A stretch of DNA of 64,000 bases from CAVYXF01 sp963772335 (GTDB lineage: Bacteria > Pseudomonadota > Alphaproteobacteria > Rhizobiales > Rhodomicrobiaceae), in contig CAVYXF010000015.1 in assembly GCA_963772335.1 (NCBI GenBank), positions 186,001 through 250,000 on the forward strand, in the 5' to 3' direction. A program made the translations under genes and the position numbers. Below the pieces are notes generated by a model, which did not search any database, had not been told where the DNA came from, and saw only the letters and a list, made by a program, of their open reading frames with translations. The first letter of the stretch is position 1, and every line of letters starts with the position of its first letter. Below, one piece after another: positions 9,195-17,856 of this stretch.

Positions 9195-10325
9195 CTAGTG
9201 GTGGCTTGCTTGGCCGAGAAGCGTAAGGTCAGTAGCCGAGGAACGGGCACGCTCTGCCCCTGGCAGTGTAAAAAATATGGTTGTGCCTTCGCCTGGCTTT
9301 GACTCGCACCAGATTGCGCCCCAATGTCGCTCGACTATTCTCTTACACGTCGCAAGGCCTAGCCCGGTCCCGTTGTATTCGCCCCGCGTATCGAGGCGGG
9401 TGAATGGTTCGAATATCAAGTTCCAGGAGTCCTGCGGTATGCCGACGCCGTTGTCCTTGACGGCGAACTGCCAGCGATCGCCATCCAAAGACGCGGACAC
9501 CTGCACCTGGGGACGCTCGGCTTTGCAGAATTTGATACTGTTGGCGATCAGGTTCTGCATGAGATTGGTCAGGAGCGGGGGGTTACCGGTCACGACGGGC
9601 AGCTCGGTGAACGTCACCTCCGCCTGCCGCTCCTCGATGACCTGGCTCAAATTGGCCAGTGCGTCCTCCAAAACCTGTGCCATTGCCACCTTGACGAACA
9701 CGACGGGCAAGTCGGTCTGGCTGCAAGAGCGCAGGGTTTCGATCAATGTGCTCATGCGCTTGGCGGCGCTTTCAATCTTGCCGCAAAAGTTCATACTGCT
9801 CTGCACATTGCCGCTCGCGAGAGCCTGCCGTAGCAATGCGGCGAAGCCCGAGATGGCGCTGAGCGGCGCCTTCAAATCATGCGCCAGTACCCGGTTGAAA
9901 TTGGCGAGAGCGTCCTGCTGCTCGGCTATCTTGTGCTGCAAAGCCGTCTTCTCCATTGCGTTTTCAACAACGCGCTTCATCGAAATCTTGTTGATGCGGC
10001 TCTTGGGGATGTAATCGGCCGCGCCTGCCATCATCGCCTTGGCAGCGATCACCTCATCGCCGTAGCCCGTAGCCATGATGACCGGCATATAAGGGAAGCG
10101 CTCCCGAAGCACGGCTAACGCCGCCAAGCCATCCGTTTTGCCGAACCGGTAATCGAGTATCGCGCAATCGAACGCCTGGCGCTCGCAGGCATGCAAAGCG
10201 CCGTCGAGATCGCCGGCCTCTTCAAACCCGGATGCGACTCCATCTCCCTCCAGGGAGCGCCGAATAAGCTCGCGGTCGTCGATGCTATCGTCGGCGATTA
10301 GAACGGTACAAGGCGTGCTCGCCAT
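9195..10325 (-). CDS. Receiver-histidine kinase protein without a sensor domain
   Basis: The product is 376 residues. An N-terminal CheY-like receiver (residues 6-120; acidic pair 12-13, phosphoacceptor Asp58 in CAILDYRF, Lys in YIPKSRI) is joined directly to HisKA (His149 in LAHDLKAPL) and a HATPase_c domain with N box (NLIANSIKF), G1 (DNGVGIP) and G2 (GTGLGLA). No transmembrane or PAS sensor exists, so its input probably arrives by phosphorylation of its own receiver. ATG 10325 is chosen for the AAGGA just upstream and because the 22-base gap to the previous gene matches the operon spacing. It is the last gene of the exopolysaccharide operon. Confidence 0.88.
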   Translation of the reverse strand: MASTPCTVLIADDSIDDRELIRRSLEGDGVASGFEEAGDLDGALHACERQAFDCAILDYRFGKTDGLAALAVLRERFPYMPVIMATGYGDEVIAAKAMMAGAADYIPKSRINKISMKRVVENAMEKTALQHKIAEQQDALANFNRVLAHDLKAPLSAISGFAALLRQALASGNVQSSMNFCGKIESAAKRMSTLIETLRSCSQTDLPVVFVKVAMAQVLEDALANLSQVIEERQAEVTFTELPVVTGNPPLLTNLMQNLIANSIKFCKAERPQVQVSASLDGDRWQFAVKDNGVGIPQDSWNLIFEPFTRLDTRGEYNGTGLGLATCKRIVERHWGAIWCESKPGEGTTIFFTLPGAERARSSATDLTLLGQASHH

Positions 10326-10347
10326 TTTCCAATCCTTCGCTCCTTGC

Positions 10348-11154
10348 TTAGAAACGACGCCAAAGTCCCGCGACGATACCGCGCTCGCGTAGCGTGTCCT
10401 CGCCGGCAACCGTCGCGATGCCGCCAAGCTGCAGCGACCAGACCTCGTCAAAATTCCAGACGGCGCTGAGCTGGAGCTTGTGCTCACGGCCATCCTCGAA
10501 AACGCCTCGAGCGGAGCCGTCGGAAATCGTGTTGAAGGATTGTGCGAGAAGCAGCAGGCGCTCGCGCGGGCGGATACCAAAGGTGAAATCCGCGCGCACC
10601 TCGTTCGGTGGATCATCGAACCGGATTCGGTAACCGAGTTGCGCGTCGATATAGGCGCTCCAGCCGGCGAGCTGGAAGGAATGTCCATAGAGGACGCGCA
10701 GGTCGAGTTCGGGGTCCGTATTGCCGACCTCCGCCGGATTCAACTCATCGTGACGGCCAGGCAGGCTCCCGGTCGTTTGTACGGAGAGCACGGAGTCGGC
10801 GTTCGACCAGAGCCGAGCGCGGGCCCCCACATCGGTGTATCCGGGACCGAAGGTTTCTGCGTCGGTCGGCGGCGCGATGTCATACGACAAGAGCTCCGTC
10901 GCAACGATCAGCGTCAGCCAGTCGGTGACGCCGTATTCGAGAAGCAAGCTCGCTTCCAGCTTGTCATAGGTGGGGGTCGGCACGGCGTCGCCGTTGTCAT
11001 CAAATACGCGCGTACTTCTTGTGAACGTTGTTGTGGCGATCGCCTGGCCTTGATCTTCCGGGAACGTCCAGGCGCCTGCGAGGACCTGGTCGGCGATAAG
11101 GGCGACGGCGCTGAAATTTAGAGCGGCGATAAATGCGGTATAGGCGCGTTTCAT
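10348..11154 (-). CDS. Outer-membrane beta-barrel protein
   Basis: The product is 268 residues, starting at ATG 11154 with a signal peptide (KRAYTAFIAALNFSAVALIA, cleavage near VLA/GAW). The mature part is a series of alternating amphipathic strands (TYDKLEASLLLEYGVTDWLT, AYIDAQLGYRIRF, DGREHKLQLSAVWNF) and ends WRRF, a C-terminal aromatic residue as in porins targeted by BamA. It resembles the transporter/MetA-pathway type of barrel. In this operon it could be the outer-membrane exit for the polysaccharide or a nonspecific pore; the role is inferred from context only. Confidence 0.75.
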   Translation of the reverse strand: MKRAYTAFIAALNFSAVALIADQVLAGAWTFPEDQGQAIATTTFTRSTRVFDDNGDAVPTPTYDKLEASLLLEYGVTDWLTLIVATELLSYDIAPPTDAETFGPGYTDVGARARLWSNADSVLSVQTTGSLPGRHDELNPAEVGNTDPELDLRVLYGHSFQLAGWSAYIDAQLGYRIRFDDPPNEVRADFTFGIRPRERLLLLAQSFNTISDGSARGVFEDGREHKLQLSAVWNFDEVWSLQLGGIATVAGEDTLRERGIVAGLWRRF

Positions 11155-11176
11155 GGCATGCTTCTTTGTTTCCAGG

Positions 11177-12115
11177 TCAGGCGAAGTGAATGCGGTCGCC
11201 TCCCTCCCGCGCTGCCTGCTCCATGGCGGATACGGCAGCCGAGAGCAGCGCGCGCGGCTCTCGATCGTGTGCAACGCCAATACTCGCAGTGAAAATGTCG
11301 GCTGATCCCGATACGCGCGGCGCCCCCAAACCGCGAATGACCTGCTGTGCGTGCTCAGCCATTTTGGTCATCGCGGCGCGGTCGGTGCCGTGCAGTAGGG
11401 CTACAAACAAACCAGTCTCGAAATGGGAGAGCAGATCTCCCAGATTGGCCGGAATCTGCGTCATGTCGGCGGCGGCTCGTCTTAGAAGATCACGCTTTGC
11501 GACGATGCCGGAATTCCTCTCGAAGAGATCGAGAGCATCGATCCGAAGCGCAAAAGCACCAATCGGAGCGGGCGCGCCTTCGGCCCTGACATAATCCTCC
11601 AGGACATTGCGCGGCAGCAGCTTCGTCGCTGGATCGATCGTGCTGCTTCCAGCTTGGGCCCGTGGACTATACAATTCCCGCGTGGCGAGCAGCTCGCGCT
11701 CTCTGGCAATACGGCGGTCCAACTCGCTCTTGAGGCGCATCGCTGCACGCAGTCTCGCCAGCAGTTCGATGCGATTATAGGGTTTGTTGATGTAGTCGTT
11801 CGCACCAGCCAAGAAGGCATGATTCAACGTCTCGAGATCATCGAGCGAGGACACCATCAGGATAGGGGTGTGCTGATACCGGGAATCCGCACGGATACGG
11901 GCGCAAGTCTCCACGCCATCCACGCCTGGCATCCTGATGTCGAGGAGAATCAGGTCCGGCTCGGCAGCAGGCTGACCAACCGGATCGATGCCCAGTCGCG
12001 TGAGCAGCTCTCCGCCCGAGCCCATAAGCTGGGTGTTGTCATACCCACCGGACGACAGCGTCGCCTCCATGATCTCGCGCTCTTCCTCAGAGTCGTCGGC
12101 GAAATAGATACGCAT
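11177..12115 (-). CDS. Receiver-GGDEF protein with a degenerate GGDEF motif
   Basis: The product is 312 residues. The receiver domain (1-125) has phosphoacceptor Asp59 (LILLDIRMPG) and Lys in NKPYNRI. A coiled linker leads to a GGDEF-fold domain recognised by DPATKLLPR and by TASIGVAHD plus the Ala-rich final helix. The signature position, normally RxGGDEF, reads HFETGLFVALL, so both the nucleotide-binding glycines and the catalytic acids are lost. It should not make c-di-GMP and may act as a phosphorylation-dependent effector. ATG 12115 (GGAAGAG upstream) follows the membrane-protein gene by 13 bases. Confidence 0.82.
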   Translation of the reverse strand: MRIYFADDSEEEREIMEATLSSGGYDNTQLMGSGGELLTRLGIDPVGQPAAEPDLILLDIRMPGVDGVETCARIRADSRYQHTPILMVSSLDDLETLNHAFLAGANDYINKPYNRIELLARLRAAMRLKSELDRRIARERELLATRELYSPRAQAGSSTIDPATKLLPRNVLEDYVRAEGAPAPIGAFALRIDALDLFERNSGIVAKRDLLRRAAADMTQIPANLGDLLSHFETGLFVALLHGTDRAAMTKMAEHAQQVIRGLGAPRVSGSADIFTASIGVAHDREPRALLSAAVSAMEQAAREGGDRIHFA

Positions 12116-12128
12116 TGGGCTCTTCCAC

Positions 12129-13568
12129 TCAGGACATAGGTTGCTCGGCAACGCGGGCGTAAAGTCTCCAGCCCCCCTCGTCGTAGACCAGCCGGTAGCC
12201 GGGTTCGCCGTGCCGGTAGAGGTCGGGGAACGTATGCGCCACCAGATCGAATTTGCTTGTTACGTAAGGAGCCGCCGCGAGAACCAAGGGACTGGTCAAA
12301 CGGCGCGATTGAATCTGGATGTCGAAATCGGCCTCGCCCGCACTGACGAATCCCTTTGCTGTTCCGCACAGCTGCGCGAGCTCAGGATGCGCGCGGGTAT
12401 CGACCAGCACCGCTTTGCGCGAGCACAGCGTGGCCTTCAATGTTTTTGCCCGCTCTCGCTCGGCTCCCGCCACCGAGGAGCGTAAGAACGCCCCGGCGCC
12501 GCTCTGTGGCAGCGCGATCACCAGCCCAAGAGCGCCGATCCAGCCGGCCAGCAGCAGAGCTATCACGGCGCGAGGATACTCCTTCACGGCCTCGACACTG
12601 CAAAGCGCCGCAATCGGAAGGCAAACCGCAAGCGTTAGGGGCACATCGGCTCGCCTTCTGGCGACGGCTTCCAGCGCGGCAGCAAGAAGCGCGATGACGA
12701 TCAAGGTGATGACTGGCCGGAGCTGGACGGCGCGTCTTCGGTACCAGTAGAGGAAGGCGATGGTGACGGGCGTCGCCGCGACAAAGGCAGCCAGAACGAG
12801 AGGCACCAGGAAAGCGGGCCGGACCGGCTCGCTGCTCTCATCTGGCTGGACAGGCCCGATTGCTGCGTCGAGGAAGGAGAAGGCGTCGCTCCCAAGCGTC
12901 CAGCGGATGTATGCAAAGGAAAGTACGCCAAAAATGACCGGGAAGAGCAGAATGAGATAGAGGCTGCGCGGCGTTCGCGCGAGCAGTGCAGGCGGCGCTG
13001 TCACCGCGAGACCGGGAAGGCTTGCCAGGACAACGACCAGACCGAAGGGGTGCGCAAAAGCGAGTAGGCAGAGGGCTATGGCACACAGGATCGCGTCCGG
13101 CGCCGTTGCCTCCCCGCTCATCCCCAAGAGCCCGAAGCCGAGCATCGTCAGGCCGATCATCAACAGCACTGCACCTGGCCCCGCCACGAGCGCATTGAGC
13201 ACCAGGGGGCTGAGAGCTAGCAAACAGGCGATCACGAACGCGACCGCTCGCGGCGTGGCCTCGCTCCGCAGACAATAATAGAGCGCCATGCCCCAAAAGC
13301 CGGCCAGCATGATGACCGCGGCTACGGCCGGCTGGATGCCGAGGCCGGACAGAAAGCCGAACGGCAAACTCGCCAGCAAAGGCAAGGGCGGATAGGAAGC
13401 CAAGACGTCCTGAACCAGCGCCCTCTGCTCGGTCGCCAGGATTGCCTGGCCTGATAACGGGGCGAGGGCGTCCTGCGCCCGCCCCATGATCTGGAAAGCG
13501 ACAAGCGCGCTCGCGGCCAGGACCGAAAACACCGCGAAAATTGTGAGAGGCCTGGCCGCGCGGATCAT
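12129..13568 (-). CDS. Polytopic membrane protein of the exopolysaccharide operon
   Basis: The product is 479 residues with roughly ten hydrophobic helices across the first 370 residues, then a soluble C-terminal part of about 110 residues containing CSRKAVLVDTRAHPELAQLC and ending in GYRLVYDEGGWRLYARV. It resembles membrane glycosyltransferase-like or ligase-like proteins in overall layout, but I see no diagnostic catalytic motif. Its ATG overlaps the stop of the glycosyltransferase gene (ATGA), so it is co-translated with it and likely works in the same complex. Function is otherwise unknown. Confidence 0.72.
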   Translation of the reverse strand: MIRAARPLTIFAVFSVLAASALVAFQIMGRAQDALAPLSGQAILATEQRALVQDVLASYPPLPLLASLPFGFLSGLGIQPAVAAVIMLAGFWGMALYYCLRSEATPRAVAFVIACLLALSPLVLNALVAGPGAVLLMIGLTMLGFGLLGMSGEATAPDAILCAIALCLLAFAHPFGLVVVLASLPGLAVTAPPALLARTPRSLYLILLFPVIFGVLSFAYIRWTLGSDAFSFLDAAIGPVQPDESSEPVRPAFLVPLVLAAFVAATPVTIAFLYWYRRRAVQLRPVITLIVIALLAAALEAVARRRADVPLTLAVCLPIAALCSVEAVKEYPRAVIALLLAGWIGALGLVIALPQSGAGAFLRSSVAGAERERAKTLKATLCSRKAVLVDTRAHPELAQLCGTAKGFVSAGEADFDIQIQSRRLTSPLVLAAAPYVTSKFDLVAHTFPDLYRHGEPGYRLVYDEGGWRLYARVAEQPMS

Positions 13569-15458
13569 GGCCGCAGCCCCGCAGAGACGAGTGGCATCGC
13601 CTTGGCGACCTCAATCGAGGTAAACCGCGATATGCCGTGCTGGGTCTTCTCCCAATAGAACGGCTTGACCAGGAGCTGCCAGACACCTTTGAAGGCGGCG
13701 ACGGATATCAGCACCCAATACCAGGACACCGTCAGCCCGTACGGCGAGAGATTAAGCCAGCCGCGCTGATAAGGTGCAATCAGGGAGAGAAAAACGAAAA
13801 GACCATTTCCCACGAGCAGATTGACGAGCGACATATAAAGAAGAACCGGCGGGAAGGCCCCAGCAAAGCCGGCCGTCGCCGTAATGAGCCAGCCCAGGAA
13901 AATGGCCCAGAATACGGGGTTGAGCACGCCTGAGAGCATGGTGCCGCCGATGAACATCGTAAGGCCCAGGGCCGGAAAGAATCCATGCTCGCGGATGAAT
14001 TGCACGGGCCGGCGCGAGTGCACCAGAAACGTCTGAACATAGCCCTTCACCCAGCGCGAGCGCTGCCGGATCCAATTGCCGGCGTGGCAGTTCGCCTCCT
14101 CATAGGTGGTGGAGTTGATGACCCGGACCCGGTAGCCCTTTTCGGTCATGCGGATGCCGAGATCGGCGTCTTCCGTGACGTTGAACGGGTCCCAGCCATG
14201 GAGCTCGCGCAGCACCGAGCTCTTGAAATGATTGGACGTGCCGCCAAGGGGGATCGGCAGTCCCAACCGCTCGAGGCCCGGTAGCATCAGGTCGAACCAC
14301 AGGGCGTAGTCGAGGGTGAACATGCGGGTGAGCCAGTTCTCCTGCGCATTGTAATAGTTGAGCCGGCATTGGATGCAGGCGGTCTCGGGAGACGCGGTGC
14401 GAAACGCGGCAACGACCTTGCGCAACTGCATGGGCTCAGGCTTGTCTTCCGCGTCGTAAATCGTGACCAGCTCACCACGGGCGAATTTCAGCGCATAGTT
14501 GCAAGCCTTCGACTTGGTGCGCGGCGCGGAGGGCGGAACCTTGATAATTTCGAACGAGCCTTCAAGGCCAAGGCATTCGGCGGCCTGGATGGTCTCGTCG
14601 TCGTCTTCCTCGAGCACCAGCTTGATGTCCAGCTTGGCGAGCGGGTAGTCGAGCTGACGCAGCGCGCCGGCCAGAATCGGCAAGACCTCCGGCTCGCGGA
14701 ACATCGGCACGAGCACGGTGTAAAGCGGCAACTCGTCTTCGCGCAGGAGTCTCTGCATCGATTTCCAGCGCGCGGCCGGACCGAAGCGGCGTGCGCCCGC
14801 CGAACCAGACCAGCACTGCCTTGAAGATGAAATTGCCCAAATAGAAAAATGTCATCAGCGCATTAATGGCGATCAAGGTCACAATGGGCGCGAAGGCAAG
14901 CCCGACCGCCATCAAAGTGAAGAGCAGAAAGAACCCGACGAGCTGCTCCTGTGTGAGGACGCGGCTCGCCGACATTTCCGGATCGGTGCGCGCCAGCTCG
15001 TGTGCAGCCTGCTCGGAGCGGAGATCGCGAAAGACCTGTTGCAGTTGCGCGAGGATGTGGGATTTCGACGCGACGACAAAATTGATGTCCGGTCCCCACA
15101 AGGAGCGGGCAAGAAGCACGGTCTCGGGACCCGGATTGGCTGTGGCGACGTGCATGCGGCCATTGACGAGCCGCCAGGGAATGATGAGGTGCTGGGTGTA
15201 TTCATCCGCGGCACGGTCATCGAACAACTGGCCATCGGCCGGCTCTTCGCCGAGATCGACGAAAGGCAAATCGAAATACCGGGCGAGCACGCCATAGAAT
15301 GGCTGCGGCTTCACGCAGCCATAGGCGAACAGTACGTCGGCGAGGCGGACGTTCCCGTCGGTCGCCTTCTTCGCCGCCTCATCGAGCTCGTCGAGCGTCA
15401 AGAGCTGCTGCTGGACGAGAAGATCGCCAATGGCTGCGTCCGTTGTTGAGAGCGCCAT
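13565..15458 (-). CDS. MshEN-like/processive family 2 glycosyltransferase fusion (apparent +1 frameshift near 14,800)
   Basis: Two frames join into about 630 residues if one base is removed between about 14775 and 14815. The first frame (from ATG 15458) has an N-terminal MshEN/GspE_N-like domain (IGDLLVQQQLLTLDELDEA, YFDLPFVDLG) and a transmembrane hairpin (about 190-235). The second frame reads GPAARWKSMQRLLREDELPL and then a GT-A domain with DAED, TEDADLG and QRSRW, the D,D,D,QxxRW set of processive synthases, followed by four or five membrane helices. MshEN domains in other proteins bind c-di-GMP; here the two binding motifs are only partly conserved. It is coupled to the BcsB-like gene upstream and the membrane-protein gene downstream. 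Confidence 0.82.
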
Positions 15459-15460
15459 GA

Positions 15461-17467
15461 TCAATCCGCAACTTTGCGACGACGGGCACGCGCGAGCGCC
15501 CCGACGAATGCGGCCGCGACGACGAGCCAGACCCCAGCCACGATCCAGGGCCGATATTCATCCGCCAGATCCTTCCAGCCGCGGACCTCGAAGTAGGAGA
15601 TGGCCGCGGCCTCCTTGCGATCGGTCGAGAAAGCGAGCGCGATACCGGCCTTATCGATGACCGCAACATTTCCGCGGTCCAGGCGGATCGGACGGCTCTC
15701 CGCGCGGGGGACCGTATTGCCAGGCCGCAGCCAAAGGCCGCCGCTGTTCGCCGTCTGCACGATCTGAGCGACCGTCGGCATGGTCTCTTTGTTGGCCAGA
15801 TCGACCAACAACCTTCCGTCGCTGCGCGTGATCGCCAGTGCGCCCTGGTCGAAGCGCAGGCGCGGATCCGTATCGGCAGGCTCGCTGTGCGATACGATGA
15901 TGAAGGGTCGGTTGCCGACCGTAGCCTTTTGCTCAAGCCGCACCGTAAGCGGCGCATCATCCGGCACCAGGTCGATGCCGATTGCGATGAGATAGGCCAG
16001 AGCCTCCCGGATCTGTCGTGGCTCGCTTGGCAGCACGATATCCACGCCCGTGCGCATGATTTGTGGCAGCTGGAAGAACTCCGCGGGCGCACCGCTCGTC
16101 GGAGAAAGCTCCAGTACGCTCGAGGGCAGAAGCTGAACCGGCTCGCCTGGGGCTGGTGTCACGCACGCACCGGAACGCGGGGGGCGCTGAATGCGCACGC
16201 TCAGCGTGTTGTCGCGCCCGACAAGTCCGTCCGGCACAGCGACAGAAAGGGTGGTGGGCACTGTACCCATGCCACTTCTGCTGCCAAGAAGACGGCCGTT
16301 CAGGAAAGCAAAGACCGCGATATCCTCGGTGGTCGAGCCCAGCGCCAAGTCCAGCCGCGTCCCGTCAACGGCCATGCTTCCGGGCAGTTGATCGCTGGTG
16401 AACGGCAGATCGAACTGCACCCGCTCGTCGAGAACGCTGTTCTGCAGAGGGAACTGAAGCTCTTCGAAGCTGATCGTTCGCCGAGACTTGGCCTCATCAT
16501 TCAGGAGGTTGACGGCGAGCGCGCTAGCGTCGGCGAGCGGCAGCCATTGGGTACTCAAGAGTGGGAGGGCCGTGATGGCGTTGTCGCTGCCAGTCACGAG
16601 GAGCGCGGGCCCCATCTGTGTCGGGATGACGGTTATGCCGTCAGCAGCGGTAATACCTCGAGCAATCGCCGGAAAATCGGCAGCTTTGCCGATCATGACG
16701 ACCCCGCGCGACCAAATCCCTGACGCTCCTGTCGGCAACCCCGCCGGGGTGGTGAGCGTGATCGCCGCGCCCCTATGGCGCAGAACCGCCGCAGCGCGCA
16801 GGGTGACGGCAATCTCACCCTTGTCCAGATCGCGCTCAGGCAGGACTAGGAATACCTCGCGGGGCAAGAGGCTGACGGCCGAGCGGACGTCCAACAGCGC
16901 TTCTGGAGCGAGGTGCAGCTCGAGCGCACTCGCGGGTTCGACAGACAGATAGTCCCCCGCGACACGCTCGCTGAAGCACCGGTCCGTGGTCAACGCTCCG
17001 GAATAGCGCAGCGTAATTCGGACAAAGCCGTCCTCGGCAAAAGACTGGTCAAGGGGCAGCTCGATCGGCCGCGCTAGATCGGCGGCGGTGAGCGCCAGGC
17101 TCGCCAGAATGCTTTTGCCAATCGAGATCTGCAGGTGGCGCTGGCCTTCGAAAGCCGCTCCCGAGCGGAGGCTGAGCCGCAATACGGCCGATTGAAAGCC
17201 GCGATGAGGGATGGGGAAGAAGAGCTCTTTGTAGCCGGACAAATTTGAAAAATCGATGCCCTTATCAAGCCCAAGGTCGTGAAGGCTGATCGCCCGCACG
17301 ATCGTCGGTGTGGCTGCCGCCGGCCGTTCCTGGGCGGAAACGGCGGTAAGAGGCAGCGCCAGCGCGCAAACGCAAGCTACCCAGATGCCAAAGACGACGG
17401 AATGGAGCACCGCAATCGGTCTAATATCGCGACCGCGCGGGCTTAGTTGATTTTCATGGAGCGCCAT
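15461..17467 (-). CDS. BcsB-like cellulose synthase regulatory subunit
   Basis: The product is 668 residues and resembles BcsB, the periplasmic carbohydrate-binding partner of BcsA. It has an N-terminal signal/anchor (about 20-45), two jelly-roll/flavodoxin-like repeats (SGYKELFFPIPHRGFQSAVL early; QFPLQNSVLDERVQFDLPF later), and a single C-terminal membrane helix (IVAGVWLVVAAAFVGALA) followed by a basic tail. It is somewhat shorter than classical BcsB. No bcsA, bcsZ or bcsC is in the window; the partner synthase is evidently the MshEN-GT2 gene that starts 3 bases after this stop. It is the first gene of the six-gene operon. Confidence 0.82.
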   Translation of the reverse strand: MALHENQLSPRGRDIRPIAVLHSVVFGIWVACVCALALPLTAVSAQERPAAATPTIVRAISLHDLGLDKGIDFSNLSGYKELFFPIPHRGFQSAVLRLSLRSGAAFEGQRHLQISIGKSILASLALTAADLARPIELPLDQSFAEDGFVRITLRYSGALTTDRCFSERVAGDYLSVEPASALELHLAPEALLDVRSAVSLLPREVFLVLPERDLDKGEIAVTLRAAAVLRHRGAAITLTTPAGLPTGASGIWSRGVVMIGKAADFPAIARGITAADGITVIPTQMGPALLVTGSDNAITALPLLSTQWLPLADASALAVNLLNDEAKSRRTISFEELQFPLQNSVLDERVQFDLPFTSDQLPGSMAVDGTRLDLALGSTTEDIAVFAFLNGRLLGSRSGMGTVPTTLSVAVPDGLVGRDNTLSVRIQRPPRSGACVTPAPGEPVQLLPSSVLELSPTSGAPAEFFQLPQIMRTGVDIVLPSEPRQIREALAYLIAIGIDLVPDDAPLTVRLEQKATVGNRPFIIVSHSEPADTDPRLRFDQGALAITRSDGRLLVDLANKETMPTVAQIVQTANSGGLWLRPGNTVPRAESRPIRLDRGNVAVIDKAGIALAFSTDRKEAAAISYFEVRGWKDLADEYRPWIVAGVWLVVAAAFVGALARARRRKVAD

Positions 17468-17856
17468 GGCGGCCTATGTCCAGGTTTAATAGGTTGAGAA
17501 AAGAATGCGGTGAGCAACCGTAGGTCGAAGCATAGCGACCTGTTGTTTCGCAAGGAGTAAGGCCGTTGTTCAAATTGTAGAAAAGCGTTCTTGCGCGTGC
17601 CTGACGGCATCCCTGCCAATGGTGACCCGCGCGGGTTCATCTTGGCTGCATCGCACGGCCAAGCAGACGATCCTTTCCCGCGCTCGCAGTTGCGGTCTGA
17701 GAGGCTGAAACGTTAGTGCATCGGACCGAAAAGTGTACGCACTTTTCAGATAAATCCGATGTGCCACAAAGAGTTAGAGCGCAGCTCCGCGTTCAGCGGA
17801 GCGTGCAGCGCGCTAGCGCTCCCGGGTGGCAGTGGAAGCCGGCATGAGTGACTTAC
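17468..17856. other. Intergenic region upstream of the BcsB-like gene, bordering the insertion sequence
   Basis: I see no supported gene in these 389 bases. It must contain the promoter of the exopolysaccharide operon (minus strand). It also holds a rhizobial-type intergenic palindrome at 17718-17762 (listed separately) and ends at the left terminal repeat of the IS element. No promoter boxes could be assigned with confidence. Confidence 0.5.
17718..17762. repeat. Rhizobial intergenic palindromic repeat
   Basis: The element has nested inverted arms: catcgga at 17719-17725 with tccgatg at 17755-17761, and gaaaagtg at 17728-17735 with cacttttc at 17740-17747 around a tacg loop. The pattern catcggaccgaaaagtg...cacttttc...ataaatccgatg is, from general knowledge, a family found many times in genomes of Rhizobiales. 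Confidence 0.65.
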
